From assembly GCA_011525745.1 (NCBI GenBank), contig WYBU01000100.1, positions 1-64,000 on the forward strand: a stretch of 64,000 nucleotides of DNA, read 5' to 3'. Below, in pieces: positions 42,377-51,524 of the stretch. A program made the position numbers and the translations under genes. How positions within the stretch are numbered: the first letter of the stretch is position 1; every line of letters begins with the position of its first letter. This DNA comes from Planctomycetaceae bacterium. Lineage in GTDB: Bacteria; Planctomycetota; Phycisphaerae; UBA1845; UTPLA1. Below the pieces are notes generated by a model. The model was given only the letters and a program-made list of their open reading frames with translations, ran no database searches and was not told the origin of the DNA.

Positions 42377-42987
42377 CGCGGGGCGCGCCTTGTGCATGCG
42401 ACGCGAGTTGACCGTCCGGCGCCGGGACGGCGGCAGGTGTGCGAATCACGGCCGCGGCAGTGCTGATATGGCGGTTCGGACTTCGCCGAGGACGGGGCGA
42501 GCCTTATCGGTCTGCCGCACAAAGATGCTTCGAAATTGTGCGGGCTGACTTAATCGGAATCCACGTCACAGTCGACTTGAACGGCTTGTTCGTCAGGGCA
42601 TAGGATCAATCGGAGCGTGTGCGTCGACCGTCTTGCGCCGCACGCCGAACTGCGGCTGTGGCTGGAGCATGGGCATACGCGAAGGGGGTAATCGGCCGTT
42701 TTGGGGGCCGGCCGGGTCGCGCCGAACGCGACCGGTCGCGATCGTCGGTCCATGGATCGGCGTTGTACGGCGATAGGTCCGGGAACCGCGGCACAGGTTT
42801 CCGGTCGGATTCCGCCGGTACGGCGGATGTGGTGTTTCCGGATCCGCGCCGCAGGCCTCAAGTCGAGCCGTTAAAAACCTGATATTGAGAATAAACCCCC
42901 CTTGCGCTCCGGGCCTCCGGCGCGTTTCGCCGTTTGAATCGCGAATTGCCGCGAATTCGCCGCCGCAGCACACAGGGTACGTGTACC
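42377..42987. other. Long intergenic region, no supported gene
   Basis: No convincing gene lies in these 611 nt. Small open frames on the minus strand (42550-42973) lack homology-like character and good start sites. An ATTGAGAATAAACC stretch near 42886-42899 is the AT-richest part and may hold the promoter of the following regulator. Confidence 0.4.
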
Positions 42988-43587
42988 ATGGGACGTGCGA
43001 AGGACGTACTGACGACCGGCGAGGTGGCGCGCATCTGCAAGGTGGCGCCGCGAACGGTGTCGAAGTGGTTCGACACGGGCCAACTGCGCGGCTATCGCAT
43101 ACCGGGCAGCAAGGATCGCCGCATTCCGCTGGAACAGCTCCTTCGCTTCATGCGCGCCCACGGCATTCCGCTCAACGGACTGGAGGGCGACCTGACGCGC
43201 GTGCTGATCGTGGAAGATCAGCTTGAGATGGCCGAACTGATCGGCCGGGCGCTGGCGCATCAGTCGAATTACGACGTACACCGGGCGAGCGGATTGTTCG
43301 AAGCTGGCGCGGCGGCCGAGCGGCTGCGTCCGCACTTGATGCTGGTGTCGTGCGACATGAACGGCGTTTCGCCGCGGACGCTGGTTCAGGCGATACGTGG
43401 ATCGCCCGACCAATCGTCGACCAAGCTCGTGGCGATGACGTCGTCGTCCAACGCCGGGCAGGTCGAGGCGCTGAAGCAGGAGGGCTTCGACGCAGTGCTG
43501 GTCAAGCCGTTCGACTGGTCCGAAATGGTGCGCGTGATCGAGACATGTCTGGAAGCGGACACGGCGCAACAGCATAGCGGCGCGTAA
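42988..43587 (+). CDS. HTH (MerR/excisionase-like) plus receiver-domain regulator
   Basis: A 199-residue protein. The N-terminal DNA-binding domain (DVLTTGEVARICKVAPRTVSKWFDTGQLRGYRIPGSKDRRIPLEQLLRFMRAHGIPL, residues about 6-62) is of the excisionase/MerR helix-turn-helix type. A CheY-like receiver follows (about 70-190) with the acidic pair VLIVEDQ and the conserved LVKPFDW Lys. The expected phosphoacceptor Asp falls in LMLVSCDMNGVSP, where Ser occupies the usual position and Asp is shifted by two, so phosphorylation is doubtful. No kinase gene is adjacent. Probably an orphan regulator. Confidence 0.85.
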   Translation: MGRAKDVLTTGEVARICKVAPRTVSKWFDTGQLRGYRIPGSKDRRIPLEQLLRFMRAHGIPLNGLEGDLTRVLIVEDQLEMAELIGRALAHQSNYDVHRASGLFEAGAAAERLRPHLMLVSCDMNGVSPRTLVQAIRGSPDQSSTKLVAMTSSSNAGQVEALKQEGFDAVLVKPFDWSEMVRVIETCLEADTAQQHSGA

Positions 43588-43596
43588 ACGGGGAAC

Positions 43597-43925
43597 AGTC
43601 AGTAGAGTCCGCGGCGCGGACCGTCAACCATCAGCTTTCAACCCGAAACCGTCATTCCCGCGCGGGCGGCTATCCAAGACTGCGCGCCGCCGCGTAATTG
43701 TGGACGGAATGGACGGCATGCACGACGCGGACGGGCGAGAACTGGCCCGCCGGCGGACAATGTCGCGTCACGATGTCATCAAGAACTCCCGTGCATGCTC
43801 GCAGCCGCTTCGTTGCTCCGCTGCTTCCCAATGTCCGCGGTTCGCTCACTTCCCTTCGTGCCCTTGTTTCGACGTATCGACGTTATGTTTCGACTTTTGC
43901 CTTTTTGCCTTTCCCTTCGTCGCAG
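43597..43925 (-). repeat. Family-F repeat in inverted orientation
   Basis: The reverse complement of family F, more diverged. The tail (gagtccgcggcgcggaccgt, then ccatcagctttcaacccgaa) comes first, then cattcccgcgcgggcggcta, then cgtaattgtggacggaatgg, then ttcccttcgtgcccttgttt and cgacgtatcgacgttatgtt. The T-rich head lies next to fabF. Confidence 0.7.
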
Positions 43926-44012
43926 CGTCACTCACGCCGTTCGCGGAGCACTAGCCCCATCGCGGCGGCGTGATTAGAATCCCCGGTTTCGACCGAACCA
44001 AGAGGAGCGCTT

Positions 44013-45311
44013 ATGTCGCGTCGCGTGGTCGTGACCGGGATGGGATGGATTACGCCGTTGGGGCATGACATCGACGGCGTGTGGCAACGGCTGCTGCGCG
44101 GCGAAAGCGGGGTGGCATCCACCATGTTGTTTGACGCCCGGACATTCCCCACTACGTTTTCGGCCGAAGTCAAGAATTTCCGCCTAGCCGACTTTCTCAA
44201 TTCCCAGGATGCCGAACGCCACAAGAGCGCCAGCCGACAGGCGGGCTTTGCACTGGCCGCGGCGTCATTGGCCTGGAGGAATGCCGGCCTGGATCGGACG
44301 GATCGGCTGGACCGATCGGCCATCGGCGTCTACCTGGGGGGTGGCGAAGGTCCGATCGATTTCCAGAATTTCGCGCAGTGCGCCATTGGCGCGTGGAACT
44401 ACGAGGGCGGCAACCTCGACACGCGGCAGTGGGCCGCGATAGCGGCCGAACGGCTCAGTGCGGTCGTTGAGCTGGAGCAGGATCCCAACATGGCCGCCAG
44501 CCATATGGCGTGCCTGTTTCAGGTCGAAGGTCCCAATCTGAACACGCTGACGGCGTGCGCGGCCAGCACGCAGGCGATCGGCGAGGCGACGGAGATCATC
44601 CGGCGCGGCGACGCCGAGGCGATGATCTCGGGCGGATGCCACAGCATGATCCACCCGCTGGGCGTGACGGGGTTCAACCGGCTGACGGCGCTGTCGACGC
44701 GCAACGACTCGTGCATCACGGCCTCGCGGCCGTTCGACCGGACGCGCGACGGGTTCGTGCTGGGCGAGGGCGCGGGGATGCTGATTCTCGAGGAATACGA
44801 GCATGCGCGGCGGCGCGGCGCGACGATTCACGCCGAGATCACCGGCTACGGCTCGACGGCCGACGCGTTTCGCATCACCGACATTCACGAGACCGGCCGC
44901 GGCGCGATCGCGGCGATGAGCAACGCGTTGAAGGGCGCGGGCGTCAAGCCCGGCGATGTTCATTACATCTCGGCGCACGGCACGGGAACGGTCGAGAACG
45001 ACAAGATCGAGACACTGGCGATCCGCTCGGTGTTCGGTGAGCATGCCAGGAAGACGCCCATCAGCAGCGTCAAGAGCATGTTGGGGCATCTGATCGCGGC
45101 GGCCGGCGCGGTGGAACTGATCACGTGCATCCTGGCAATTCGCGACGGCAAGCTGCCGCCGACGATCAACTATCAGAATCCCGATGCGAACTGCGATCTG
45201 GATTACATTCCCAACACGGCCCGCGACGCGCACGTGACGCGGTGCCTGTCGAACTCGTTCGGCTTCGGCGGGCAGAACGACACGCTGATCGTGGAGAAGC
45301 CGCGCGGGTAA
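44013..45311 (+). CDS. fabF: 3-oxoacyl-[acyl-carrier-protein] synthase II
   Basis: A 432-residue condensing enzyme that elongates acyl-ACP with malonyl-ACP in fatty acid synthesis. The active-site Cys is in NTLTACAASTQAIGEA and the two His residues are in SAHGTGTVENDKIETLAI and SVKSMLGHLIAAAGAVELI, giving the Cys-His-His triad. It ends CLSNSFGFGGQNDTLIVEKP. Normal length. An AGAGGAGCG Shine-Dalgarno precedes the ATG. A polyketide-type KS is possible because it stands alone without acpP, but the sequence is FabF-like. Confidence 0.9.
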   Translation: MSRRVVVTGMGWITPLGHDIDGVWQRLLRGESGVASTMLFDARTFPTTFSAEVKNFRLADFLNSQDAERHKSASRQAGFALAAASLAWRNAGLDRTDRLDRSAIGVYLGGGEGPIDFQNFAQCAIGAWNYEGGNLDTRQWAAIAAERLSAVVELEQDPNMAASHMACLFQVEGPNLNTLTACAASTQAIGEATEIIRRGDAEAMISGGCHSMIHPLGVTGFNRLTALSTRNDSCITASRPFDRTRDGFVLGEGAGMLILEEYEHARRRGATIHAEITGYGSTADAFRITDIHETGRGAIAAMSNALKGAGVKPGDVHYISAHGTGTVENDKIETLAIRSVFGEHARKTPISSVKSMLGHLIAAAGAVELITCILAIRDGKLPPTINYQNPDANCDLDYIPNTARDAHVTRCLSNSFGFGGQNDTLIVEKPRG

Positions 45312-45524
45312 AGCGGCGAGCTTACGGCGATATGTGCTCAAGCCCGTACACCTTCGCCCGGCCGCCTGCCCCAGCGCCGTGGGCTTTCAGAGCTGCGAAG
45401 CGCCAGCGAGCGGGATCGGGCGGATTCCAACCTGTGTGACGTTTCCTTTGTCGAGTCGGAACACAAAACGCCGTGAGGCGCCGGGCGCACGTTTGCGCAA
45501 GTGCAGTTCTATTTCCTCACAGGC

Positions 45525-45725
45525 GCGCGGATCCCGCTTGCTGACGCTGCGCGGCTCTGATGGTGCGCGGATCCCGCCCGCTGACGCTGCGCGGCTCTGA
45601 TGTGGGGTGCGCCGTACGGCTGCAAGCCCGTGCCACGCGAAATGGCGCGGCGACACGGCTCACGGGTTGGAGCGCCTTCCGTGTCAAGGCGCTTTCCGAC
45701 GCTCCCTCACGGTCGCGGTTCGGTT
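45525..45725. repeat. Tandem D elements, C and E palindromes
   Basis: Two D-type copies of about 40 bp (cgcggatcccgcttgctgac, then gctgcgcggctctgatg) lie in tandem at 45525 and 45565. A C-type half (ggctgcaagcccgtgccacg) follows at about 45618, and an E-type element (gctccctcacggtcgcggtt) at 45700. They fill most of the 436-nt gap between fabF and the metallophosphoesterase; no gene is seen there. Confidence 0.75.
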
Positions 45726-45747
45726 TTGACGAGTCCGTGCCATCTCA

Positions 45748-46719
45748 CTATCGCTCGGCGTTCCAGCCATAATCGTGATAGCGATAGTCGAAGCGGCCGT
45801 CGGCCCACACGTCGATGACGCCGAAGCCCTCCTCGAACCCGCGATGCGGGCCTTTCCACCAGGCGCCGCACACCGCGCCGCCGTTGATATAGGTCGTGCC
45901 GCGATACTCGATGCGATCGCACTGATGAATGTGGCCCGACAGGCACAGCCGCACGTTGCGCGTGGCGTACAGGCGCAGCCGGGCGGGCGTGTCGCTGCAC
46001 ATCAGGCCGTTGCTGATGCGCCACTCGTTGTCCTTGACGCTTTGTTCGGAAGTCAGCGTCGTCACGGTCAGCGCGGGAATGTGCTCGCAGATGACGATGG
46101 GCGCGGCCGCATCGGTCGCCTTCAGTTCCGCTTCGAGCCAGTCGCGCTGCGTCGCGTCGAGAAAGCCCTGGTAGACGTCGCCGCGCGGCTGGATGTTGTC
46201 GAGCACGAAAAAGCGCCAGCCCTTGTGATCGAAGCGATAGTAGGTCTGCTTGAGCTGAAGCTGTTCCTGGACCAGCGCCCGGCCGTAGCCGGCGGTCTCG
46301 GGCGTGACGCCCTGTTTTCGCGACCAGCCGAACACGTCGTGATTGCCGATCGTGTTGCGCACCGGGATCGACGTGTGATCGGCGATGACGCGGCGATAGA
46401 GATCGAACAGTTCCTTGGCGCGGGGCGGTCCGACTTCGAATACGTCCATGACGAGGTCGCCGCCGGTGAGGATGAAATCGGGGCGCGGCGAGAGGGATTC
46501 CACGGCCTTCAACGCGCGGGCAAAGCCCTCGGCGGCTTTCAGCTCGGGCTGGACGTGGATGTCGGTCAGATGGACGAAGCGAAACGCGCGCGGACCGACG
46601 GAATCGGCGGCGGGTTTCGTGGCATCCTGGGCGGCCTGCGCGACGTCGGGCAGCAGTGACGCGGCGCCGATGGCGGCAGCGCCTTTGACGAAGGCGCGAC
46701 GTGTGGTGAGCGGATGCAT
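45748..46719 (-). CDS. Tat-exported metallophosphoesterase
   Basis: A 323-residue calcineurin-like phosphoesterase. The Tat signal TTRRAFVKGAAAIGAASLLPDVAQA is clear. The dimetal site is complete: FVHLTDIHVQ (DxH), LTGGDLVMD (GDxxxD), NTIGNHDVFG (GNHD), VICEHIPAL and LCLSGHIHQCD (GHxH). The ATG at 46719 has GGAGG 9 nt upstream. The enzyme probably acts in the periplasm on phosphate mono- or diesters. Divergent from the AbgT-type transporter. Confidence 0.92.
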   Translation of the reverse strand: MHPLTTRRAFVKGAAAIGAASLLPDVAQAAQDATKPAADSVGPRAFRFVHLTDIHVQPELKAAEGFARALKAVESLSPRPDFILTGGDLVMDVFEVGPPRAKELFDLYRRVIADHTSIPVRNTIGNHDVFGWSRKQGVTPETAGYGRALVQEQLQLKQTYYRFDHKGWRFFVLDNIQPRGDVYQGFLDATQRDWLEAELKATDAAAPIVICEHIPALTVTTLTSEQSVKDNEWRISNGLMCSDTPARLRLYATRNVRLCLSGHIHQCDRIEYRGTTYINGGAVCGAWWKGPHRGFEEGFGVIDVWADGRFDYRYHDYGWNAER

Positions 46720-46955
46720 GGGAGGACCTCCGGCGTTACGTGTGAATGGCGGATACGGCGAACATGATATCGCGAGGCGCGAAAGTTGGCGAAATGGCGG
46801 ATGCGAAAGCACGATCCACATCGCACGGCCAAGCGGTTCGCCGCGCAATCCGCCAAACGGCGCCACACATCTTCTTGACTGCGCCATCCGGCTGCGTTTA
46901 CGCGGGGGCCGAATATTCGCTATAAGAAGCGGGTTCCAAGCCGGAGATCCGAACC

Positions 46956-48500
46956 ATGAGCGTTGCCCCCACCGCCGCAAGGCGCAGCCGACTGACCGCG
47001 CTGCTCGATCTCATCGAGCGCGTCGGCAATCGTCTGCCCAATCCGGTCACCTTGTTCGTCATTCTGGCCGTCGTCGTGTTGATCGCCTCGGCCCTGGCGT
47101 CCGGACTGGGGCTGAGCGTGGCCCATCCGCGTACGGGCGAACCGATTTCCGCCGTCAATCTGCTGACGCGCGAGGGCGTGCAGCGCATGTTCACGCAGGC
47201 GGTCAACAACTTCACCGGTTTCGCGCCGCTGGGGACTGTGCTGGTGGCGCTGATCGGCATCGGCGTGGCCGAACGCAGCGGGCTTTTCGCAGCGTTGCTG
47301 CGGGCGCTGGTGGCCGCCGTGCCGGCATGGGCCGTCACGCCGACGGTCGTGTTCGCGGGCATCATGTCCAACGTCGCATCGGACGCCGGCTATCTGATTC
47401 TCCCGCCGGTGGCCGCGGCGTTGTTCGCCTCGCTCGGCCGGCATCCGGTGGCGGGAGTCACGGCGGCGTTCGCGGGCGTGGCGGCGGGCTTCAGCGCCAA
47501 TCTGCTGCCGGGGACGATCGACGTGCTGCTGGCGGGGCTGACGCAGGAGGCGACGCGGCTGATCGATCTGGACCATCGCATCGAAGTGGTGGCCAACTGG
47601 TATTTCATGTGCGCGTCGGTACCGGTGCTGGTGTGCGTGGGCTGGTTCGTCAACACGCGCTTCGTCGAGCGGCGGTTGGGGCCGTGGACGCCGCCGCAAC
47701 AGCAGGCGGCGGAAGAGCCGCCGCATCCGGCGGAAGGCCGGGCGCTGGGGATTTCGGGCATTGCGTTCCTGGGGACGCTGCTCGGCCTGGGGCTGCTGGT
47801 CGTGCCGAGTTGGGGACCGCTGCGTGCCGCGGGCGACACGACGCTGGCGCAGATTCGGCCGTTCATGGACGGGATGGTGGCGGTGGTGCTGATCGCGTTC
47901 TTCGTTCCGGGGCTGGCGTTCGGGCTGGCGACGGGAAAAATCCGGCGCGATCACGACGTAGCGAAAATGACCGGCGACACGATGGCGGGGATGGGGTCCT
48001 ACATCGTGCTGGCTTTTGCGGCGGCGCAGTTTGTGGCGTATTTCCGCTGGTCGAACCTCGGCACAATTCTGGCGGTGGGGCTGGCCGATCTGCTCAAGGC
48101 GCTGCACTTCAGCGGGGCGCCGCTGTTCATCGCGTTCATCCTGGTGGCGACGACGGTGAACCTGTTCATCTCGTCGGCCTCGGCCAAGTGGACCGCCTTT
48201 GCGCCGGTGTTTGTGCCGATGTTCATGCTGCTGGGTTACTCGCCGGAGGCGTGTCAGGCGATGTACCGCGTCGGCGACAGCGTGACGAACGTGGTCACAC
48301 CGCTGAATCCCTATCTGCCGCTGGTGCTGGCGTATCTGCACCGATATGACCCGCGCATGGGGCTGGGCAGCATCATCGCGCTGATGCTGCCGTTTTCCAT
48401 CGCATTCGGCGTCGTCTGGTCGGCGATGGTCGTGGCGTGGCTGATGCTGGGCTGGCCCGTCGGACCGGGGGCGGATCTCGGATACGCGGTAACGCCGTAG
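46956..48500 (+). CDS. AbgT-family transporter
   Basis: A 514-residue transporter with about 11-12 membrane helices. It begins LLDLIERVGNRLPNPVTLFVILAVVVLIASAL, with GFAPLGTVLVALIGIGVAERSGLFAALLRALV, the conserved TPTVVFAGIMSNVASDAGYLILPPVAAALFASLGRHPVAGVTAAFAGVAAGFSANLLPGTIDVLLAG and, late, VNLFISSASAKWTAFAPVFVPMFMLLGYSPEACQAMYRVGDSVTNVVTPLNPYLPLVLAY. The family imports p-aminobenzoyl-glutamate in E. coli and exports sulfonamides in others. No abgA/abgB hydrolase genes are adjacent, so the substrate is unclear. Confidence 0.92.
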   Translation: MSVAPTAARRSRLTALLDLIERVGNRLPNPVTLFVILAVVVLIASALASGLGLSVAHPRTGEPISAVNLLTREGVQRMFTQAVNNFTGFAPLGTVLVALIGIGVAERSGLFAALLRALVAAVPAWAVTPTVVFAGIMSNVASDAGYLILPPVAAALFASLGRHPVAGVTAAFAGVAAGFSANLLPGTIDVLLAGLTQEATRLIDLDHRIEVVANWYFMCASVPVLVCVGWFVNTRFVERRLGPWTPPQQQAAEEPPHPAEGRALGISGIAFLGTLLGLGLLVVPSWGPLRAAGDTTLAQIRPFMDGMVAVVLIAFFVPGLAFGLATGKIRRDHDVAKMTGDTMAGMGSYIVLAFAAAQFVAYFRWSNLGTILAVGLADLLKALHFSGAPLFIAFILVATTVNLFISSASAKWTAFAPVFVPMFMLLGYSPEACQAMYRVGDSVTNVVTPLNPYLPLVLAYLHRYDPRMGLGSIIALMLPFSIAFGVVWSAMVVAWLMLGWPVGPGADLGYAVTP

Positions 48501-48549
48501 ATTCAGCAGCATCGACACGCTTCGTCGGCTTCGCTACCCTGCGGCGCAT

Positions 48550-51099
48550 ATGCCTAGGGTGCACCTGTCAATCGCCGGTCGGACGTTGCGAGCTTTTCTC
48601 ATGACCGCGCCGCTGATGGTTTCCGCCTGCGCTGCGCCGCACGGCGCCGACATGTCGGCTTCGCCCGTGCTGCCCTGGCCGCGGGCGATGCCGTGTCGCA
48701 CCAGCGACGCCGGCGCGCCGCGCGTCTTCGTCACCACGCTGGGCGACGTGCGGACGCCGCTGGCCGAGGGCGTGTTTGATCCGGCCGACGACCGCGTGCG
48801 GTTGAGCGACGGGACGATTATCGAGCATTACTATCGTGATAAACTGGGCGTCGCGCATTACGCGCCGATCGACAAGTCGCACTTTCCGCTGCCGCCCTGC
48901 GGCTGGTGCTCGTGGTACTTCTACTATCAGCAGATCACGCCCGAGGAAGTGAAGCTCAACGCCGAGTGGATGGGCCGCCATCTGCGCGAATACGGCGCGC
49001 GGGTCTGCCAGCTCGACGACGGCTGGCAGGGCGCCGGCCGGGGCATGGGCGAGAACCGCGACTGGACCACGCTCGACCGGCGCTTTTCGGCGGGGCTGGA
49101 CGACCTGACGCGCTACATTCGGGCACAGGGACTCACGCCGGGCATCTGGCTGGCGCCGCACGGGCAGAGCAATCCCGACGTCGTGACGCGCAGCGGGGCG
49201 TTTCTGCTCGACGAGCAGGGCGCGACGATTTCGGATACGTGGGAGGGGAAATACCTGGTCGATCCGACCCGGCCGCGGTCGCACCGTTATCTGCACGACC
49301 TGTTTCGCGGGCTGTGCGAGGCGGGCTTCGACTATTTCAAGATCGACGGTCAGCCGATCGTCGTCGATGAGTACCGCAAGCACGCATCGCGCATGGACAC
49401 GCCGTCGAGCGATCCGGTCGCGGCCTATCGCGGCACGCTGGAGACGATCCGCCGGGCGATCGGGCCGGACCGCTTTCTGCTGGGCTGTTGGGGCACGCCG
49501 ACACAGGGCGCCGGATTCTTCAACGGCTGCCGCATCGGCGGCGACATCGTGCAGGGGCTGGAAGGGCTGAAGGTCGGCGTCGAGGCGATCCTGCGGTTCA
49601 ACTATCTCCACAACGTCGTGTGGTACGCCGATCCCGACGTGCTGTCGGTGCGCACGCCCGTCTCGGCCGACACGGCCCGCGCGTGGGCGACGGCGCTCGG
49701 CCTGACCGGCCAGGCGCTGCTGACGAGCGACCGGCTGCCCGATCTGCCGGACTCGCGCGTGGAGATTCTGCGGCGCGTTTGTCCGCCGACGGACATTCGG
49801 CCGCTCGATCTGTTCGAGACGCGCACGTTCAAGACGATTTGGGATCTGAAGGTCGCACACCTGGGGCGGCAGTATGACGTCGTGGGCTGCTTCAACTTCG
49901 ATCGCGCGCGGGCCGAGAGCGTTCACGTGCGATGGGCCGACCTGGGACTGAAGCCCGATGCCGCCTATCACGTGTACGACTTCTGGGAACGGGCGTACCT
50001 GGGCTGCTGGGAAGCGGGATACTTCGCGTGGGTTCCGCCGGCCGGATGCGTGGTGCTGACGTTGGTCGAGGCGGCGCCGGATGGCGCCGGCCAGGCAGCC
50101 GACGCGCCGCCGATTTCGCTGCTGTCGACCGATCGTCACATCACGCAGGGCTGGATCGATCTGCTCGAGTTGCGTTACGACGCGGCGACGCTGAGTTATC
50201 ACGGCCGCAGCAAGCTGATCGGCGGCGCGCCCTACACGCTGACGTTCGGGCTGCCGCGTCAGCGGCCGACGTATCGAATCGCCTCGGCGCGGGCGGGCGG
50301 GGCGGAGGTTCGCATTGAGAATCATCAGGGCTGGGCGACGGCGACGCTGAGGGCCGGACGCTCGGGCGAGGTGGATTGGCGCGTGACGTTCGAGCCGGCG
50401 GAGTTGTACTCGTTTCGCGTCGCGACGCCGTCGGGACTGTCGGCCGAGATGCTCGGCATCGATGCGATGCGGCTGTCGTGGAGCCGCACGTATGACGGCG
50501 AAGCGGGGTACGCCGTGTATCTCGACGGCGTGCCGCTGGGCGTCACGCCGATCAACGCGGCGACGGTGCGCGATCTGCCGGTCGAGGGCACGCACGAGAT
50601 CGCGGTGCGCTCGGTGTGGTGGGACGGCACGCAAAGCGAGTCGGCGGCCATGATGAAGATCGAGGATCTGTATCCGACGCAGGCGTTTTTGTCGGACCTG
50701 GAGCCGCGGTCGGCCAAGCAGGAGTGGGGTCCGCTGGGGATCGACCGCAGCGTTTCGGGCCGGCCGTTGAAGATCGGCGATCGCGTCTATCGCAAGGGGC
50801 TGGGCACGCACGCGGAGTCGAACCTGGAGTACGCGCTGGGCGGGCGGTTCACGCGCTTCACCGCCGTGGCGGGCGTCGACGCCAACAGCGGCGGCACAAC
50901 GGCCAGGATGCGCTTCGAGGTGTGGGCGGATGATCGAAAGCTCTGGGAAAGCGGCGATCGCACCGCCGCGGATGGTCCGCTGCCGGTGGATGTCGATATC
51001 AGCGGGGCGCGGGTGTTGCGGCTGCGCGTCGATCGCAGCGACGACGGGAAGGATTACGATCACGCCGACTGGGCCGAGGCGCGCATCGCGCGGGATTAG
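48550..51099 (+). CDS. Lipoprotein alpha-galactosidase-like glycosidase (GH36/GH-D) with NPCBM domain
   Basis: An 849-residue exported glycosidase. A lipoprotein signal (FLMTAPLMVSAC) is followed by a TIM barrel (about 110-430) with CGWCSWYFYYQQITPEEV, VCQLDDGWQGAGRG, DYFKIDGQP (Asp266 as probable nucleophile) and TSDRLPDLPDSRVEILRR. A beta-sandwich region follows, then a fibronectin-like stretch (SAEMLGIDAMRLSWSRTYDGEAGYAVYLDGVPLG). The C-terminal NPCBM domain (about 705-849) shows YRKGLGTHAESNLEYAL and FEVWADDRKLWESG. Such enzymes release alpha-galactose or related sugars from polysaccharides. Starts within repeat-free sequence. Confidence 0.88.
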   Translation: MPRVHLSIAGRTLRAFLMTAPLMVSACAAPHGADMSASPVLPWPRAMPCRTSDAGAPRVFVTTLGDVRTPLAEGVFDPADDRVRLSDGTIIEHYYRDKLGVAHYAPIDKSHFPLPPCGWCSWYFYYQQITPEEVKLNAEWMGRHLREYGARVCQLDDGWQGAGRGMGENRDWTTLDRRFSAGLDDLTRYIRAQGLTPGIWLAPHGQSNPDVVTRSGAFLLDEQGATISDTWEGKYLVDPTRPRSHRYLHDLFRGLCEAGFDYFKIDGQPIVVDEYRKHASRMDTPSSDPVAAYRGTLETIRRAIGPDRFLLGCWGTPTQGAGFFNGCRIGGDIVQGLEGLKVGVEAILRFNYLHNVVWYADPDVLSVRTPVSADTARAWATALGLTGQALLTSDRLPDLPDSRVEILRRVCPPTDIRPLDLFETRTFKTIWDLKVAHLGRQYDVVGCFNFDRARAESVHVRWADLGLKPDAAYHVYDFWERAYLGCWEAGYFAWVPPAGCVVLTLVEAAPDGAGQAADAPPISLLSTDRHITQGWIDLLELRYDAATLSYHGRSKLIGGAPYTLTFGLPRQRPTYRIASARAGGAEVRIENHQGWATATLRAGRSGEVDWRVTFEPAELYSFRVATPSGLSAEMLGIDAMRLSWSRTYDGEAGYAVYLDGVPLGVTPINAATVRDLPVEGTHEIAVRSVWWDGTQSESAAMMKIEDLYPTQAFLSDLEPRSAKQEWGPLGIDRSVSGRPLKIGDRVYRKGLGTHAESNLEYALGGRFTRFTAVAGVDANSGGTTARMRFEVWADDRKLWESGDRTAADGPLPVDVDISGARVLRLRVDRSDDGKDYDHADWAEARIARD

Positions 51100-51138
51100 C
51101 GCTCGTTGCAATGTCGCTCAGCCGCGCTCGGCCGTGTC

Positions 51139-51452
51139 GGGTGGTACGGGCTTCCAGCGCGTCCACGCCCACCGCCATCGTCGCGTTCCCCGACGCTCCC
51201 TCACGGTCGCGGTTCGGATCAAACCGCGTGGCACGGGCTTGTAGCCCGTGAACATCAGAGCCGCGCAGCGTAAGCAAGCGGGATCCGCCGGCCACAAGCG
51301 CGAGCGAACGGTTTTGCGGGCAGGTGGGTCAGCGATCGAACGACTCGTCGAACGCCTCCGGCCAAAACGAACCGCGATGCCGCCGGTCGAGCGGCTGAAT
51401 CCCGCTCGCTTACGTTCGCCCCCGCGGGAGAGTGGGGCTTCGCGGCTCTGAC
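51139..51452. repeat. Mixed C, E and D palindromes
   Basis: In the 425-nt gap before the GT39 gene there are a degenerate C element (51139-51170), an E element (51193-51218, gctccctcacggtcgcggtt), a C element (51227-51250, GCACGGGCttgtaGCCCGTG) and two D elements (51256-51290, inverted, and about 51400-51452). No gene is supported. Confidence 0.7.
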
Positions 51453-51524
51453 TGACCGCAGCGATTGCGCTTGCGGCACGGACCGATCACACACGGTACG
51501 GAAACATCCGCGCCGCGCGGCATC

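Noticed and set aside
42550..42861. A possible small gene ending CPDEQAVQVDCDVDSD on the minus strand
   Set aside because: Only the last 25 residues look protein-like; the rest is Arg/Ser/Pro-rich, no start signal is seen and a frameshift would be needed to join a better N-terminus.
48568..51111. A long minus-strand frame across the glycosidase gene
   Set aside because: Antisense of a well-supported GH36-like gene with low-complexity Arg/Pro composition; the same applies to 24032-25855.
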